DNA from: Coffea arabica
Taxonomy: Eukaryota > Streptophyta > Magnoliopsida > Gentianales > Rubiaceae
Direction of reading: 5' to 3'
NCBI RefSeq assembly: GCF_036785885.1
Contig: NC_092312.1
Location: 21,656,001-21,720,000 of the forward strand
DNA: 64,000 bases
The translations under genes were made by a program, and so were the position numbers. A model generated the notes under the pieces. The model made no database searches. It saw only the letters and a program-made list of their open reading frames with translations, and was not told the DNA's origin. Every line of letters starts with the position of its first letter. Within the stretch, counting starts at the first letter, position 1. This document shows positions 45,904-57,711 of the stretch, in pieces.

Positions 45904-46291
45904 AGTTGGAGACCAGAAAATGGGAAGCTCTCAAAATAGGAAGGAATGGTCCCCTTTTATCCCACTCCACTTTTGCAGACGATATTGTGCTCTTTTCCAA
46001 CTGCTCAGAAGCTTCTATTAGAGGAGTGAAGGATGTCTTTGGCAATTTCAACTTAAGATCTGGATTATTTATTAATCCGAACAAGTCCAGGATTTTTTTT
46101 CTCCAAAATTGTGAGCCCACACTCGAAGGCCCAAATAACTTCCTTCTTGAGGATTGATGAGACTGGAGAACTTGGAAGATGCTTAGGAATTCCCATTGCT
46201 CATTCTAGAATCTCCAGCCAATCCTTTAGCTTCATTTTGGACAAGATTCGGTCTAAACTTAGCTGGTTGGAAAGCTAGTCTCCTTTCTTTT

Positions 46292-46522
46292 GGGAAATGG
46301 GGCAGGAATGGCTGTCTTCCTAAAGGTTCACGGCCACGATGTGGCCTCAAAAATTTGTGCGGTTCAGATTATAGCATGTAACTCGATTTTCACGCCATGT
46401 GTGAGACCCACAAAAAATTATTCTAAAGTTACTCCATGTGTAAAAAAAGTTACGCGATGTGCAAAAAATGTTACGCACTGTTGAAAAATGCACAAACCGA
46501 CACAAACGGTTACTGCCCCTTG
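46292..46522. mobile_element. 231-bp MITE-like insertion in the LINE with 11-bp TSD
   Basis: It is flanked by tcctttctttt at 46281-46291 and 46523-46533. Removing it restores the LINE reading (…SFARRKAVIQQVTLG). The ends carry ggggcag and ctgcccc. Near the right end, three roughly 22-bp repeats start with gttac (46429-46490; variants gttactccatgtg, gttacgcgatgtg, gttacgcactg). No coding capacity. Confidence 0.75.
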
Positions 46523-47176
46523 TCCTTTCTTTTGCTAGAAGGAAAGCAGTCATCCAACAAGTTACCTTGGGCATCTCCTCCTTCTATGCCCAATTGCCCA
46601 TAGCACCCCGCTACCAACTGCAACTTGTGAAGCCATAGATAAAATCCAGCATGACTTCTTACGAGGCTTCACCCCTGAAAAAGAAAATTGCACTTAGTCA
46701 GCTGGGAGCTGTTACTATGCCAACGTGTCAGGGGGAACTTGGTCTACAAAAACCTCTTACGTTAATAAAGTAGCAATGGCAGGTCTTTGTTGGCGATTAA
46801 TGCACACCCAACAGCAACCTTGGAGCCATATTCTACGCCATAGGTATACTAATGAGCCCCAATCCTGGCAACAAAGGAAATTAGCACTTGGAATCCTCAG
46901 TGACATTTTTTCTATGCCAACCCAATGCCACCTATAAAATTGTGCAAGTGTTCTGTTATTATTTACACTTGTATTAAACCAAATCAAGTTGAATTATTAG
47001 AAAATTAAAGTGTAAATAATAACAGGACATTTGGCGCAATATTATAGGTGGCATTGAATTGGCATAGAGAAACATGTCACCGAGGATCCCAAGTGGGAAA
47101 TTAGTGCTATCATCAAGACAAGGTTCCATCAATCAAAAAATGCTTTACCTTAGGAAGGAAGTTTATAATAAAGGGT

Positions 47177-50100
47177 TGGGATAATATTAGATACCTCCCT
47201 TGAAATTTTTTCTAATATCACCTAACACCCCTAAAATTATACAAATATTACTTACTGTGACAGACTCATCTTCCCCTAAGATGTACTCCAAGGGTTAACG
47301 GACTACCTATCCAACTATCATCAGGATTCACTACCCAAAACGATCAACACAACTTCAAAACATCACAACCCAATGTTATATATAATAGAGTCACTATCGA
47401 TTCAAACTAAGAGCACAAGTCAAAGTTTTCAATCTTACATGAGTACATATAAGGTTTACTAATACAAAAGAGTTTAAACAAAACGCCTAAGGTCTAGTAC
47501 TAGTTCAAACTCTTCCCAAAATTACCAACCCAAATCTTCACACTTGAATGTTCAATAAGATACCACAGGGTCATGCAGTCAGAAATAAAACGAAAAAACA
47601 AAATCACATAGATCGGTCATTAAGTTATCAAACAGAAGTAGCAATTTAAAGAGACAAATGAACACCACAACCAACATAGAGTGATTCAGGTAAAAGGATA
47701 TAGTTAGATCTCGAGAGCTAAATTCCCAATCGCAATAGTTTGATCCAAACCCGTTGACACTCCGTCAACATTTAGAGAAGCAGAAACATTGTCTGTGGAT
47801 CACCGCTTTACACCAATTTCTGTCCACCATTCATTCTCTTTACCGGGCCCAAACACCAAACAGTGAAGGTAATATTCGAGTATACCAAATTTCGGAATAA
47901 AATCAGAACTCAGTGAATCAATAACAATTTTCCCACGGCCTGTCAATTTATCTCGACCAAACCTTTGCCAGTTCGATTCGATTAACTAACCAATGAGATT
48001 TGGGCCCAAATTCACAGTGTGGTCATTGGATAGTATGTTCCAAATGACATTCAAATAAAACACAAGTAATAAATTTCAAATGAACAGTAGAACAATCACC
48101 AATCAAGTGGGATCGAGTGTGATAAGGTACACACCCCGTCCAGCCAAGAGTAAATCAAAGTCACGATCAAACAATCATAACTTTCAATCACATAGTAGTT
48201 CACCTAAGTAACAAGTCATATAGGTGGTACACTCACCAGTTCAAAGCAGAACAATGTTAGACGTTTGTTTCCCAGTTATTCTTGTTCACCGACAAACCCT
48301 AAGAGCAATCAAGATAAAAAAATATTATGATCTAACCATCCAAAACTTAGGTGAACCAAGGAAAAATTCAAATATATATTGGGGCAATGATTCAAATATA
48401 ATTTTGGAGTGAAAAGAAAGCATTTAAACCCAAAAAACATGAGCAACCAAAGGAAAAAAATATGAATTTATAACTCATGAAACTCAGCAAAACATACATA
48501 AAATATACACACGACTTTTGAAAGAAAAACGACCAAACTCGAGTTTAAAGTCGGACAAGTACAACTAGAAAACACGCTTGAAACAACCATTACTTTCCTC
48601 CTTATATCATATATGATTTTTGACAAAAATTCAGTTTATGCGTCACAACCAAGGTGGATTTAAGCAACCATAAGTAACATAAGTCCAAACAGACCAAAAA
48701 TCACACCTCTACGCTCACTCTTATTCACTTACATCAAAAGACAGGGAAAAAAAAAACCAGCAGCATCTCCCCTAATTTCTTTAAGTTTCTTCTGCAAATT
48801 CAAAGTTTAACTTCATGGCAAATCAACTTTAATCAAAACCACAAGTTATAAAATATAAGAGGTACTTGTTCTAGACCACAAAATTAACTAAACTCACATA
48901 TAACCATATCAAAACTGAAAAATTGAACCTTAAATTGAAATTTACAAACAAAAGTTGAAAATTCATATATTGAAACCAAAGTACATACAAAAATTGAAAA
49001 TTTCTCATAGCAAAACTGAAATTAGCATTTCCAGACTAGAATTTCTCGATCAATGCTGGAAATTTCGAACTACTTCACAAAATTATGAAATTTTTCATGA
49101 AACCTACCATAATCAAGTTATAAATCCATTCAAGTGTAAAATAAAAGAGAAAATGTAATTTCTTGACATGAATATCTTCAAACCCTAAGGAGAAATGCAA
49201 ACAAGAGTGTTCTTTTCCCCAAATTACTCCACACAAGCTTTCCCTCCTTCCTTGATACAACTTCCTATACGGATTGGATTAGGGTTTTAGGATGAATTTC
49301 TAAAGGAATCAAGTGAGAAATCAAGTTGAAAATTGGAGTTTTTTTTCTCTCTCTTTTCTCTCCTTAGAGGTTCAGCCAAGAGCAAGGTAAGAATGAGAGG
49401 TTTTTGGTTCAAATTTTTAAGATAAAGTCAAAGACTAATCTTGGTCGAGAGAGGTTTAGATCGTCGACAAGTGGCGGCTTAGGGTTTCAAGCTTATCTCT
49501 TTGTCTTTCCTTTGTCTCTAATCACTAATCTATATTGTTTTCCTCTAATTCACTCTTAACACTTCTAATCACATAATCTTTCTTGCCAAATACCTATTTT
49601 TGTCCACCAAATTTATTACACAACTCACTAGTAGGTCTCACTTTCATAATGCACTACAAACTTAACATGTACTAACTTATAGAAGAAAAACAATAAAAAT
49701 ATTGACTCACTTATAAAAGTATCTAAGAAATTAAGGCAAATAAACTAAAGTAAAAGAAAACGTATTTAAAGAAATAAGATAAAATATAAAATAATTTTCA
49801 AATCCTCACAAGTCCTTATACTTACCTCCCATAGTAATTGCAAAAAAACTATATTAACTCTCACTTCAAATATAATTCACATATCAAATAAAAGGAGCTA
49901 AAAATTAAAAAAAGAAAAAAAAAGTCATTTTTTTCTCTTTTTCTTTTCTTCAATATTCTCTCTTACTTATTTTTTTGGATGACTACGCAATTTTCTATTT
50001 GTAAATTATAATAAATTGAAATTGGTTATCTTTTACTATTTATAATTGTGATAGAGTGGGGTATGATTTATTTGCTTATTTTGAATTATTTTTTATAATG

Positions 50101-50485
50101 ATCAGTACAATTCAAAAGTTTGGGCACCAGTTGAGAAGAAGTTGGAAAAAAAAGATAAAGTTCATAAGAAATCAATTTTGAGCATACAAAGTTAAATTGG
50201 TCAACTATATTTCTTTGCAAATATTTTTTAAATATATATTTTTATGGACTATAGTATTATGATGTGGTAGTACTACTAGAAATTATTTTTTAAATGGTAA
50301 TTTTCTTGAAGTAAATAAAGAGATCTAGGAATATTTTTATTTAACAAGTAGAAGGGTAATTTAGGATTTTTAAAATTTTTGTTACACAAATAACGAAAGT
50401 ATGAGAGATAAGTGATATTTTAAAAATTTTAAGGGTGTTAGGTGATATTAAGAGAAATTTCAAGAGAGGTTTCTGATATAATCCC
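47177..50485. mobile_element. MULE-type element inserted in the LINE
   Basis: The ends are GGGATAATATTAGATACCTC and, on the other strand, GGGATTATATCAGAAACCTC. The arms stay alignable for about 75 bp, including TAATATCACCTAACACCC on both sides. Flanks taaagggtt and gaaggggtt form an imperfect 9-bp duplication. Removing it joins LINE coding KGLDELLGMESWPK. Without the solo LTR inside (47256-49820) it is about 740 bp. It is related by its ends to the element at 51919. Confidence 0.75.
47256..49820 (-). mobile_element. Solo LTR (Del/Tekay-like gypsy) nested in the MULE-type element
   Basis: 2565 bp flanked by cttac on both sides (47251-47255 and 49821-49825), the 5-bp duplication expected for an LTR element. 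Read on the minus strand it begins tataaggacttgtgaggatt (canonical TG mutated to TA) and ends gtctgtcaca. Beginning and end resemble large Del/Tekay-type plant LTRs as I remember them. There is no internal coding region, so this is the product of LTR-LTR recombination. The minus-strand interior includes a purine-rich ggagagaaaagagagag leader-like stretch near 49350. Confidence 0.65.
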
Positions 50486-51918
50486 TGAAGGGGTTGGATG
50501 AACTATTGGGAATGGAATCCTGGCCAAAGTTTGGTGGGATGATTTGATGGGCCTAGCCCCTTTAAGACTACTCATCTCGAGGCCTTTTGATGAAAGGAAA
50601 GATAGATTAGTAGTTAACCACTTGATTGGCGAGGGCTCCACTTGGAATCGAAACCAACTATCTTTCATCTTATTAGAGAGGATTGTTCATATAATAAGGG
50701 CTATTCCAAGGTAGCAATGGACTAATATGGAGGATTCCATCCGATAGAAAGCCAATCTTAATGGGTAGTTTGGCCTGAAATCTGGTATCGAGAGACTGTG
50801 CTCTAATAGGGAAAACTTCAGCCAAAGTGATCTTTCTTGGATCTGGAAAGTGAATGCAAGCAATAAAGTCAAGAATTTCCTTTGGCTGGCATGTGGAGAC
50901 AAACTCCCTACCAAAAGTAATCTTCATAGGAGAAATATTCTACAAGAGAAAGCTTGTCCTTCATGCAATCTCACTTATGAAGACATCTTTCATGTTCTTG
51001 GCCATTGTTAGAGAGCAACAATTTTATGGGCTAAATTGTCCCTGCCACACCAATTGTGGCTTATGGAGAACTAGCTCCTTCATAAATGGTTGAAGAGCTC
51101 TTGCTCAAATTCCACAATTTCTCCCTACTACCATTTACCGTGGGCAACTATAATAACCTTTGGTTGTTGGATATTGTGGAAAAAGAGAAATATGCTGCTG
51201 TTTGAGCCACATAACCTTCTCAGAGATTCAGCTAAAGATACATTAGCTACCGTCGCTGAATATCTCAGCATGGGACCTGGCACTAGCAAGACATCTCGTT
51301 CTAAAGAGCTGATCCCTATCTGCCGAGATCCACATCCTCTCAACTCTTTTAAACTGAATACTGATAGGTCCTCCTTGGGAAACCCAGGTCCAACTGAAGC
51401 AGGAAGCATTATGCGGAATCATTTTGGAGAATGGGTTTCAAGCTTCACTAGAAACCTGGGATAGGCCACAAATACAACAGTTGAACTTTGGGTGCTGAGG
51501 AACGGATTGTCCCTAGCAAAATCTCTTTACATCCAGCACTTACATATGGAATTGAATGCAAAAATCTTAGTTGATAAGCTATTTACTAAGAATTGTCAGA
51601 CTCACTTCGCCTCCCCTTTTCTTTCTGATTGCAGGACTATCATGCAGAGCTTTCAAGCCTGTACTATTAGACATGTTTTCCGCAAAGCTAATAGATGTGC
51701 GGACTTTTTGGCAAAATTGGGCACTGAAACTTCTGAAGAATTTATTTTGTACCCCTCCCCCCTATACCCTTGTTTAGGATTTCGAATGATGATGGTAGGG
51801 GACTCTACTTATCCCAGCTTGTAAACTCTTAAGCTTTAATTAATTTCTATCCCTATTCTTACAAAAAAAAAAAAAGTTTATCTGGGGACATAAGTCAAAA
51901 ATTCATGCATATCCTAAA

Positions 51919-53005
51919 GGGATAATTTCAGAAACCTTCCCTGAAATTTTTCACAATTTCACTCACCTTCCTTCAAGTTTGAATAATTATACTAACATCT
52001 GTTTATGTAGTAAAATGACTATAATATCTTTCATTTATAGAAAATTCTACAAAAAAAAAATCTACAACTACAACTAGTTTTTCATTCTAAAACAACGACT
52101 ACCACACAAAATAAATTCTTATTCTCTCTCTTACCTTCTTTTTCCTATTTCTCATAATCCACTAGTTTTACACAACTACCATCTATACAACTATCTAATA
52201 CATCTTGAATCCTCATTATTATGAAAATAGATCCTTCTTTTTTTTTTTGCCTTTTTTTGTCAATATTATTGAATTAAAATTGCTAAATGACAAATTGGCG
52301 AATCAAATTTGTTGTCAAAGTAAATGAAGATGAAAAGGACGGCGGTGATACAGAGTACGGATAAGAAAATAAAAGTGATAGCTAAAAAGGGAACATGAAT
52401 TAAGGAAGGTTACGTTACTATGCCAATTGTGTATAAAGAATTTTGGGATATAAAAATTGCAATCAGATTTGCCAAGAGACATGGAATGTGGCCTCTAGTC
52501 CTGTTTTTGGTTGTTTCATGTTGACATTCCTGGTGGGTTAGATTATTTTAGTATCAATAAGGTTGCAGCCATTTGTATTGAGTTTGGATAGTAGCATTGA
52601 TCAATTCAAACATTGAATTTAGGCAAAAAAAAATTGAGGGTAAAGATTAGGTTGAATGCAAATTTTAATTGTCACAGTTGATTTGCATAGGAAACTATGA
52701 GACGGCAATGGTAGGCTGTCAAAATCGTGAGAATATGAAAATTAACCTGAAGTGGTTTATTAAGTTCGTGAGGGTGATGATTATAACGTTTATAATAGTT
52801 GCAATTCAAAGAAATTTATTAGTGAGCTTTTGCCTATTCTAAGTAATAAAGGGGTATTTTAGGATTTTTTAGAACAAATTTAGCATACTGGGTCTATATT
52901 GTTATTGAAATGCTAATCATAAGAGAGGAAGGTGTAATTTTTTAAACTAAAGGGGAGCCTCCTGCAGTAATCAAAAACCTTAGCGGAGGTTTTTCAAATT
53001 ATCCC
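51919..53005. mobile_element. MULE-type element, related to the one at 47177
   Basis: The left end is GGGATAATTTCAGAAACCTT; the right end on the other strand is GGGATAATTTGAAAAACCTC. The left flank tatcctaaa matches tatactata (7 of 9) once the next element and one copy of its duplication are removed from the right flank. About 1.09 kb, AT-rich, non-coding. Confidence 0.65.
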
Positions 53006-53007
53006 TA

Positions 53008-54457
53008 GGGAATTTCGCCATTTCGTCCCTAAACTTTTACATTAAAACCAATTTCGTCATTTATGATTTTTTTTAGCTAATTTAGTCCTTTGACTATTTT
53101 GAATTCTCCAATGTAGGACTTTTGCGACGGTGACACCACATTTTACATATTCTGTACAACCGGTGATGGGTATATCTATCATTTTAAATTAGATTCTTTA
53201 ATTTAGACGGATCTTTGACCATAGTTCTTCTTCTTCGATGAATTTCACTGAAAATTTCATTTGGATTTATTGGAAACTTGCAGAAACTCTCTCTCACACA
53301 CTCAAATCAAGAAACAAAATCCATGAGAAAAAAATAGAAAACCAAGAACCAAAATGAAAATTGAAGCAAAATTTGAAAGAGAAATCTCTCTCATACACAA
53401 TTTTAAATCTACTCACCGGCAAACTCATTTTGTTTGGTTCTGATTCTTCGATCCTCCATTCATGGTTGCTAGCAAAGACACCACCAATTGTCACTACCGA
53501 TCCACTTTCATCCTTCAACTCTCTCATGACTAGTCATCATTCATTTTTCATCTTGAGTTTCATATGAACTCATAAGAATCTCTCCAAAATCCTTGTGGAA
53601 TCTTAGTTGTAGAGTTGTATACTCCATTTTATTTCCAAGAAAAGAACCAAAAACAGAAAACCAACAAAAACATTGAGGGAATCCAAGGTGCAAGGGGAGC
53701 TCGCTGCTGCTGCCAGCATCAGCATTGCCGGAGTTGCTATCGTCTTGCTAGAACCACCACTACTTACAAATCATCATGACGAAAGCACTGTGAGGTTTCC
53801 ATAATCCTTTTTTTCTTTTAATCTCTAGGTTGAGATGATTTTCTTGGCCTTTGAAATTGCTATCTTTTTCCTGTATGCTTTGTTTTGTAGATGAATGAAA
53901 TTGGACAGTGATACTTGCTGCAATTTCGTTGTTTCTTTTTCACATTTTCTACTTAAATGAGGCTTGACAAGATATTTTTCGACTCAGCCATAGTCAAATT
54001 TCATACAAAAATATTCAATTTTTGTGATGACCTTAATCTGTTTGACAAAATGTCCAAACGAAATGAGTTTGTGAGTAGGTCCGAGAGTATGTTTGAGAGT
54101 CATTTCTCTTTTAAATTTTGCTTCACTTTCCTTATGGTTCTTGATTTTATTTTTTTTGTTTATGATTTGAGTGTGTGTGAGAGAGAGTTTGTGCGAATTT
54201 CTGGTGAATGGAATGAGATTTCCATTGGAGAAGAAGAACAATGGTCAAAGATCCATCTAAATTGAAGAATCTAATTTAAAAGGACAAATATATTCATCAC
54301 CGATTGTACGGAATATGTAAAATATGGTGTCGCCGCTGCAAAAGTCCTACGTTGGAGACTTCAAAATAGTCGAAGTACCAAATTGGCTAAAAAAAAATCA
54401 TAAATAACAAATTTGGTTTTAATGTAAAAATTTATGGACGAAAATGGCTAAATTCCC
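53008..54457. mobile_element. Foldback MULE-type element with very long inverted arms
   Basis: 1450 bp. The ends GGGAATTTCGCCATTTCGTCC and GGGAATTTAGCCATTTTCGTCC face each other, and similarity continues through gttcttcttc (about 240 bp) and on into the interior to about 450 bp per arm (actcaaatca-aaacaaa, gaagcaaaattt-aaagagaaat). The short ORFs at 53294-53527 (-) and 53957-54265 (+) are the same sequence in the two arms (FSFKFCF). Flanks ttatcccta (52999-53007) and ttatcccaa (54458-54466) form an 8/9 duplication made from the end of the preceding element. It ends 271 bp before the CRR4-like gene. Confidence 0.85.
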
Positions 54458-54728
54458 TTATCCCAATACTATAATTAGTATCTCAAATATGGTATACCTT
54501 TTCATCATGGTCCAAGTGGACCAGCAACGGAAACAGAAAAATTTTCCTTATTGGCCCAGCCGATCTGTTTCATTTCCTGGCAATCAATCGGCTCAACTGC
54601 TGAATTGTGACTGAACTCCATCCAGAATAAATAAATAACGGCCGTAAAGACTAAAAAGTGATCTTTGACAGCAGAAGGGAATATCCAGTTTAGAGAGTAA
54701 AAAATCCAAGCTTGAAACATCAACACTG

Positions 54729-56588
54729 ATGACATTGTCTGGAAATTTGCATCAACCATGGATTTCAATACTTCCTTTCTCTCCACAATTCAAAACCCAA
54801 ATGGACATTAATCAAATTCATGCAAAATTACTAACCACTGGCCTCATCAAGAATCTTTACTTGACCCGAAAACTTATCCTCAAATTCTCAAACTCACCAC
54901 ACAAACCCCTGATACAGTTTGCCAAATATCTCTTCTTCTCAAGTCAAGCCTTCGACGACTCACGAAATAAAGCTGACCCATTGATTTGGAATTCAGTAGT
55001 CAAGATCTATTCGCATGGCAGTGACCCTGAGAACGCTTTGAAAGTGTTCGTTTTAATGCTTGAAAGTGGGGTTTTAGTAGATGAGTACTCTCTTTCCTTG
55101 GTGTTAAAAGCGTGTTCCAGAGTGGGTTTGGTTAAAAATGGGATGCAGATACATGGGTTGCTGAAGAAATGCGAATTTGGGTCTGATTTGTTTCTTGGAA
55201 ACTGTTTGATCTCCATGTATGTAAAATGTGGCTGCATAGAGTATGGTCGCCAATTTTTTGACAGAATGGCTGACAAAGACTCTGTTTCGTATAACTCAAT
55301 GATTGATGGGTACGTGAAATGTGGGATGGTAGATTTTGCACGTCAATTATTCCATTCTTTGCCAGCAGGGATGAGGAACTTGATAACTTGGAATACTATG
55401 ATCGGTGGGTTTGTGAAGTTAGGGGATGGTTTTGAGTCGGCGTGGGAGTTGTTTGAGAAAATGCCTGAGAGAGATGTTGTTTCATGGAATATGATGATTG
55501 ATTGTTGCATAAAGAGTGGGAAAATGAGGATGGCCCAAATGTTGTTTGACACCATGCCGAGAAGGGATGTTGCCAGTTGGGCTATTATGATTGACGGTTA
55601 TGCCAAAAGCGGAAGTGTTGATGTTGCTAGAGGCTTCTTTGATGACATGCCAGTAAGGGATGTAATTTCTTGCAATGCAATGATGGCAGGGTACCTAAGG
55701 AACGGTTCTTATGTGGAAGCACTAAAAATGTACCATGATGTGTTGAATAATAGTGATTTTGAACCTGATAAAACTACTTTCTTGATTGCTCTTTCAGCAG
55801 CTGCACATTTGGGCAACATCAATGAGGGGGTTACCATACACAGTCATATGAAGAATAATGGTCTTTTTGCAGCTGGAAAACTTGGTGTTGCTTTGATAGA
55901 CATGTATGCAAAGTGTGGGGACATCGATTGTGCTTTGAGCGTATTTGAGGACATCAAAGAGAAAAGTGTTGATCACTGGAATGCTATGATTGGGGGATTG
56001 GCTATTAATGGCTTGGGTGAGCTAGCTTTTGATATGTTCATGGAGATGGAGAGGCGTTGCATAGAACCAGATGATATCACTTTCATTGCTTTGCTTAATG
56101 CTTGTGGGCATGCTGGCATGCTTAAAGAAGGTATTATCTGCTTTGAAATTCTAAGAAGAGTCCACAACATGGATCCGAAACTCCAACACTATGGGTGTAT
56201 TGTAGACATTCTTAGCCGAGCAGGACATATAGAGGAAGCCAGGACATTTGTCAAGGAAATGCCCATTGAGCCCAATACTGTGATTTTGCGTACTTTATTG
56301 GGTGCATGTAAGAATCATGAAAACCTAAGCACTGGGGAGCCTCTTGCTCAGCATCTAATTGGACTGAATTCCCTTAACTCAAGTTCATACGTCCTTTTGT
56401 CAAATATATATGCTCAACTCGGTTTGTGGGACAGTGTTAGGTGTATCAGGACAATAATGAAAGCAAAGAATGTGAAGAAATTCCCTGGCTGCAGTTGGAT
56501 TGAACTTGAGGGATTAGTTCACGAGTTCTTTGTTGGAGATACATCCCATTTTCAAGTTAAAGAGATTTTTTCTACGTTGAACAGATAG
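54729..56588 (+). CDS. CRR4: PLS-class PPR protein, probable CRR4 orthologue
   Basis: Intronless, 619 residues. In Arabidopsis CRR4 is the plastid PPR protein needed to edit the ndhD start codon (ACG to AUG), and so for the NDH complex. Sequence support: N-terminal DINQIHAKLLTTGLIKNLYL, then LILKFSNSP, DPLIWNSVVKIYSHG, VLVDEYSLSLVLKACSR, KNGMQIHGLLKK, KDSVSYNSMIDGYVKCGMV, MPRRDVASWAIMIDGYAKSG, KLGVALIDMYAKCGDI, KSVDHWNAMIGGLAINGLGE, LQHYGCIVDILSRAGHIE and a C-terminal FPGCSWIELEGLVHEFF. These match Arabidopsis CRR4 in wording and order as I recall it. It ends in an E-type region without DYW, as CRR4 does. Upstream Met choices (54729 or the one about 25 residues later) are open; a plastid signal would be in the first 25-30 residues. 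Intact. Confidence 0.85.
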   Translation: MTLSGNLHQPWISILPFSPQFKTQMDINQIHAKLLTTGLIKNLYLTRKLILKFSNSPHKPLIQFAKYLFFSSQAFDDSRNKADPLIWNSVVKIYSHGSDPENALKVFVLMLESGVLVDEYSLSLVLKACSRVGLVKNGMQIHGLLKKCEFGSDLFLGNCLISMYVKCGCIEYGRQFFDRMADKDSVSYNSMIDGYVKCGMVDFARQLFHSLPAGMRNLITWNTMIGGFVKLGDGFESAWELFEKMPERDVVSWNMMIDCCIKSGKMRMAQMLFDTMPRRDVASWAIMIDGYAKSGSVDVARGFFDDMPVRDVISCNAMMAGYLRNGSYVEALKMYHDVLNNSDFEPDKTTFLIALSAAAHLGNINEGVTIHSHMKNNGLFAAGKLGVALIDMYAKCGDIDCALSVFEDIKEKSVDHWNAMIGGLAINGLGELAFDMFMEMERRCIEPDDITFIALLNACGHAGMLKEGIICFEILRRVHNMDPKLQHYGCIVDILSRAGHIEEARTFVKEMPIEPNTVILRTLLGACKNHENLSTGEPLAQHLIGLNSLNSSSYVLLSNIYAQLGLWDSVRCIRTIMKAKNVKKFPGCSWIELEGLVHEFFVGDTSHFQVKEIFSTLNR

Positions 56589-57711
56589 ATTAGTTGAAGC
56601 TATGAGGCTTTGAAGCCTTGAAATTTCTCGATATCAAAAATGGGAAGCACAATGTGAATAAGTAGATAATTCTGTAGCCATAACAACATATTCTCTGCTT
56701 CCGTCAAGGATATCCACATCCGCTGTTTCTCCTTGATGCCATACAGCAGCTATTTTTTTCTCATCCCAAGTTCATGTACAACATGCAAAGTTCACTTAGT
56801 ATCTTGTAAGTTTATGATGCATCTCGAGAAAGCAATTGCAAGAAATTTCAAGTTACAAAGCTTACTTCAGTTTGTCTTTTAGTTGTTCCATTCTTATTTA
56901 TGAAAAAGAAGAAAAAAAAAAGTAAGGTTGAAAAGACAGTAGGCAGGTTTGTGTTGCTATCTCATAACAGCCATTTTTCATCCAAAAATTATATCATTTT
57001 CGTAATTATATTTTTTTATTATTATTTTTTTAAATACATCAAATCGTTACAGTAATTTTTTTATAAAAAATTTAAAAAAAATACAATCCAAACAAGTTTA
57101 GATGTTACTGGGAAACTTATCCAGTGACAGAAACATCAAAATCGCATTTGTCATATATCTTTGATATTTCAGCAATTTCGAAGAATTATCTTAATAACAT
57201 TCACATGGTCTACAAGTCCGATTCAAGATGTAATGTCTGCCTGCATGCTGCATCATTACGAAACATCAGAAAAGTCAAACTCCACAGCTCCACAGCTAGA
57301 CAACCGGACTACCAATTAGTAGTACACACTGCAAGGCTGTAAAAGGTGATTTTGGGGTGATTGTCCTCTTGCACCCAATTTGTCCACCTACTCGTTGGCC
57401 ATTTCTGCTTGGGGAATGTGTTTTCAACACCATCACGGGATCAAACTTTGGAGGGATAGCAGCACTTGGATTTTACTGCCCGACTGCTAATCAGTGTGTA
57501 GTGCTGAAGTCTGTTGAGGCACATGATGGATGGAGGTTGGTGGGTCCAAAATAAAGGTTGAAAAAGATCATAGCGTGACCTGGAGGAAAGTATAATTGCA
57601 GTAATCTGAGTGGGAAACAGGTGGATAAATGCAAGAAGCTGGCAATGGGTAAAACCCTGACTCGGAATAGTTTAATAGAATCCACTGTTGTTCATAACAT
57701 ACGCGGGCAGT
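56589..57711. other. 3' UTR and spacer
   Basis: Non-coding, no repeat recognised. An A/T-rich stretch lies at 56990-57080. Confidence 0.4.

Larger units (their letters stand above)
45536..51873 (+). mobile_element. 5'-truncated, degenerate L1-type LINE, interrupted by nested insertions
   Basis: Non-LTR retrotransposon pieces in one orientation. The first (45536-47176) has reverse transcriptase blocks: SRGIQQGDPISPYLFILC, then FADDIVLFSNC at 45971-46003, NLRSGLFINPNKSRI and RKAVIQQVTLGISSFYAQLP. The second (50486-51835) has RPFDERKDRLVVNHLIGEGS, a zinc-finger-like CPSCNLTYEDIFHVLGHC, and an RNase H part (LNTDRSSLGNPGPTEAG to FRKANRCADFLAKLGTE). An A-rich tail lies at 51860-51873. There is no endonuclease or ORF1, so it is 5'-truncated. 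Frameshifts and stops (for example 51462) show it is dead, and the usual NTDGS of RNase H reads NTDRS. It is broken by insertions near 45670-45903, at 46292-46522 and at 47177-50485. Confidence 0.88.

Noticed and set aside
53294-54265. ORFs at 53294-53527 (-) and 53957-54265 (+) as a divergent gene pair
   Set aside because: They are the two arms of one inverted repeat and encode the same short sequence.
54505-54786. 93-residue minus-strand ORF upstream of the CRR4-like gene
   Set aside because: Overlaps the PPR start, no family, no conservation signal.
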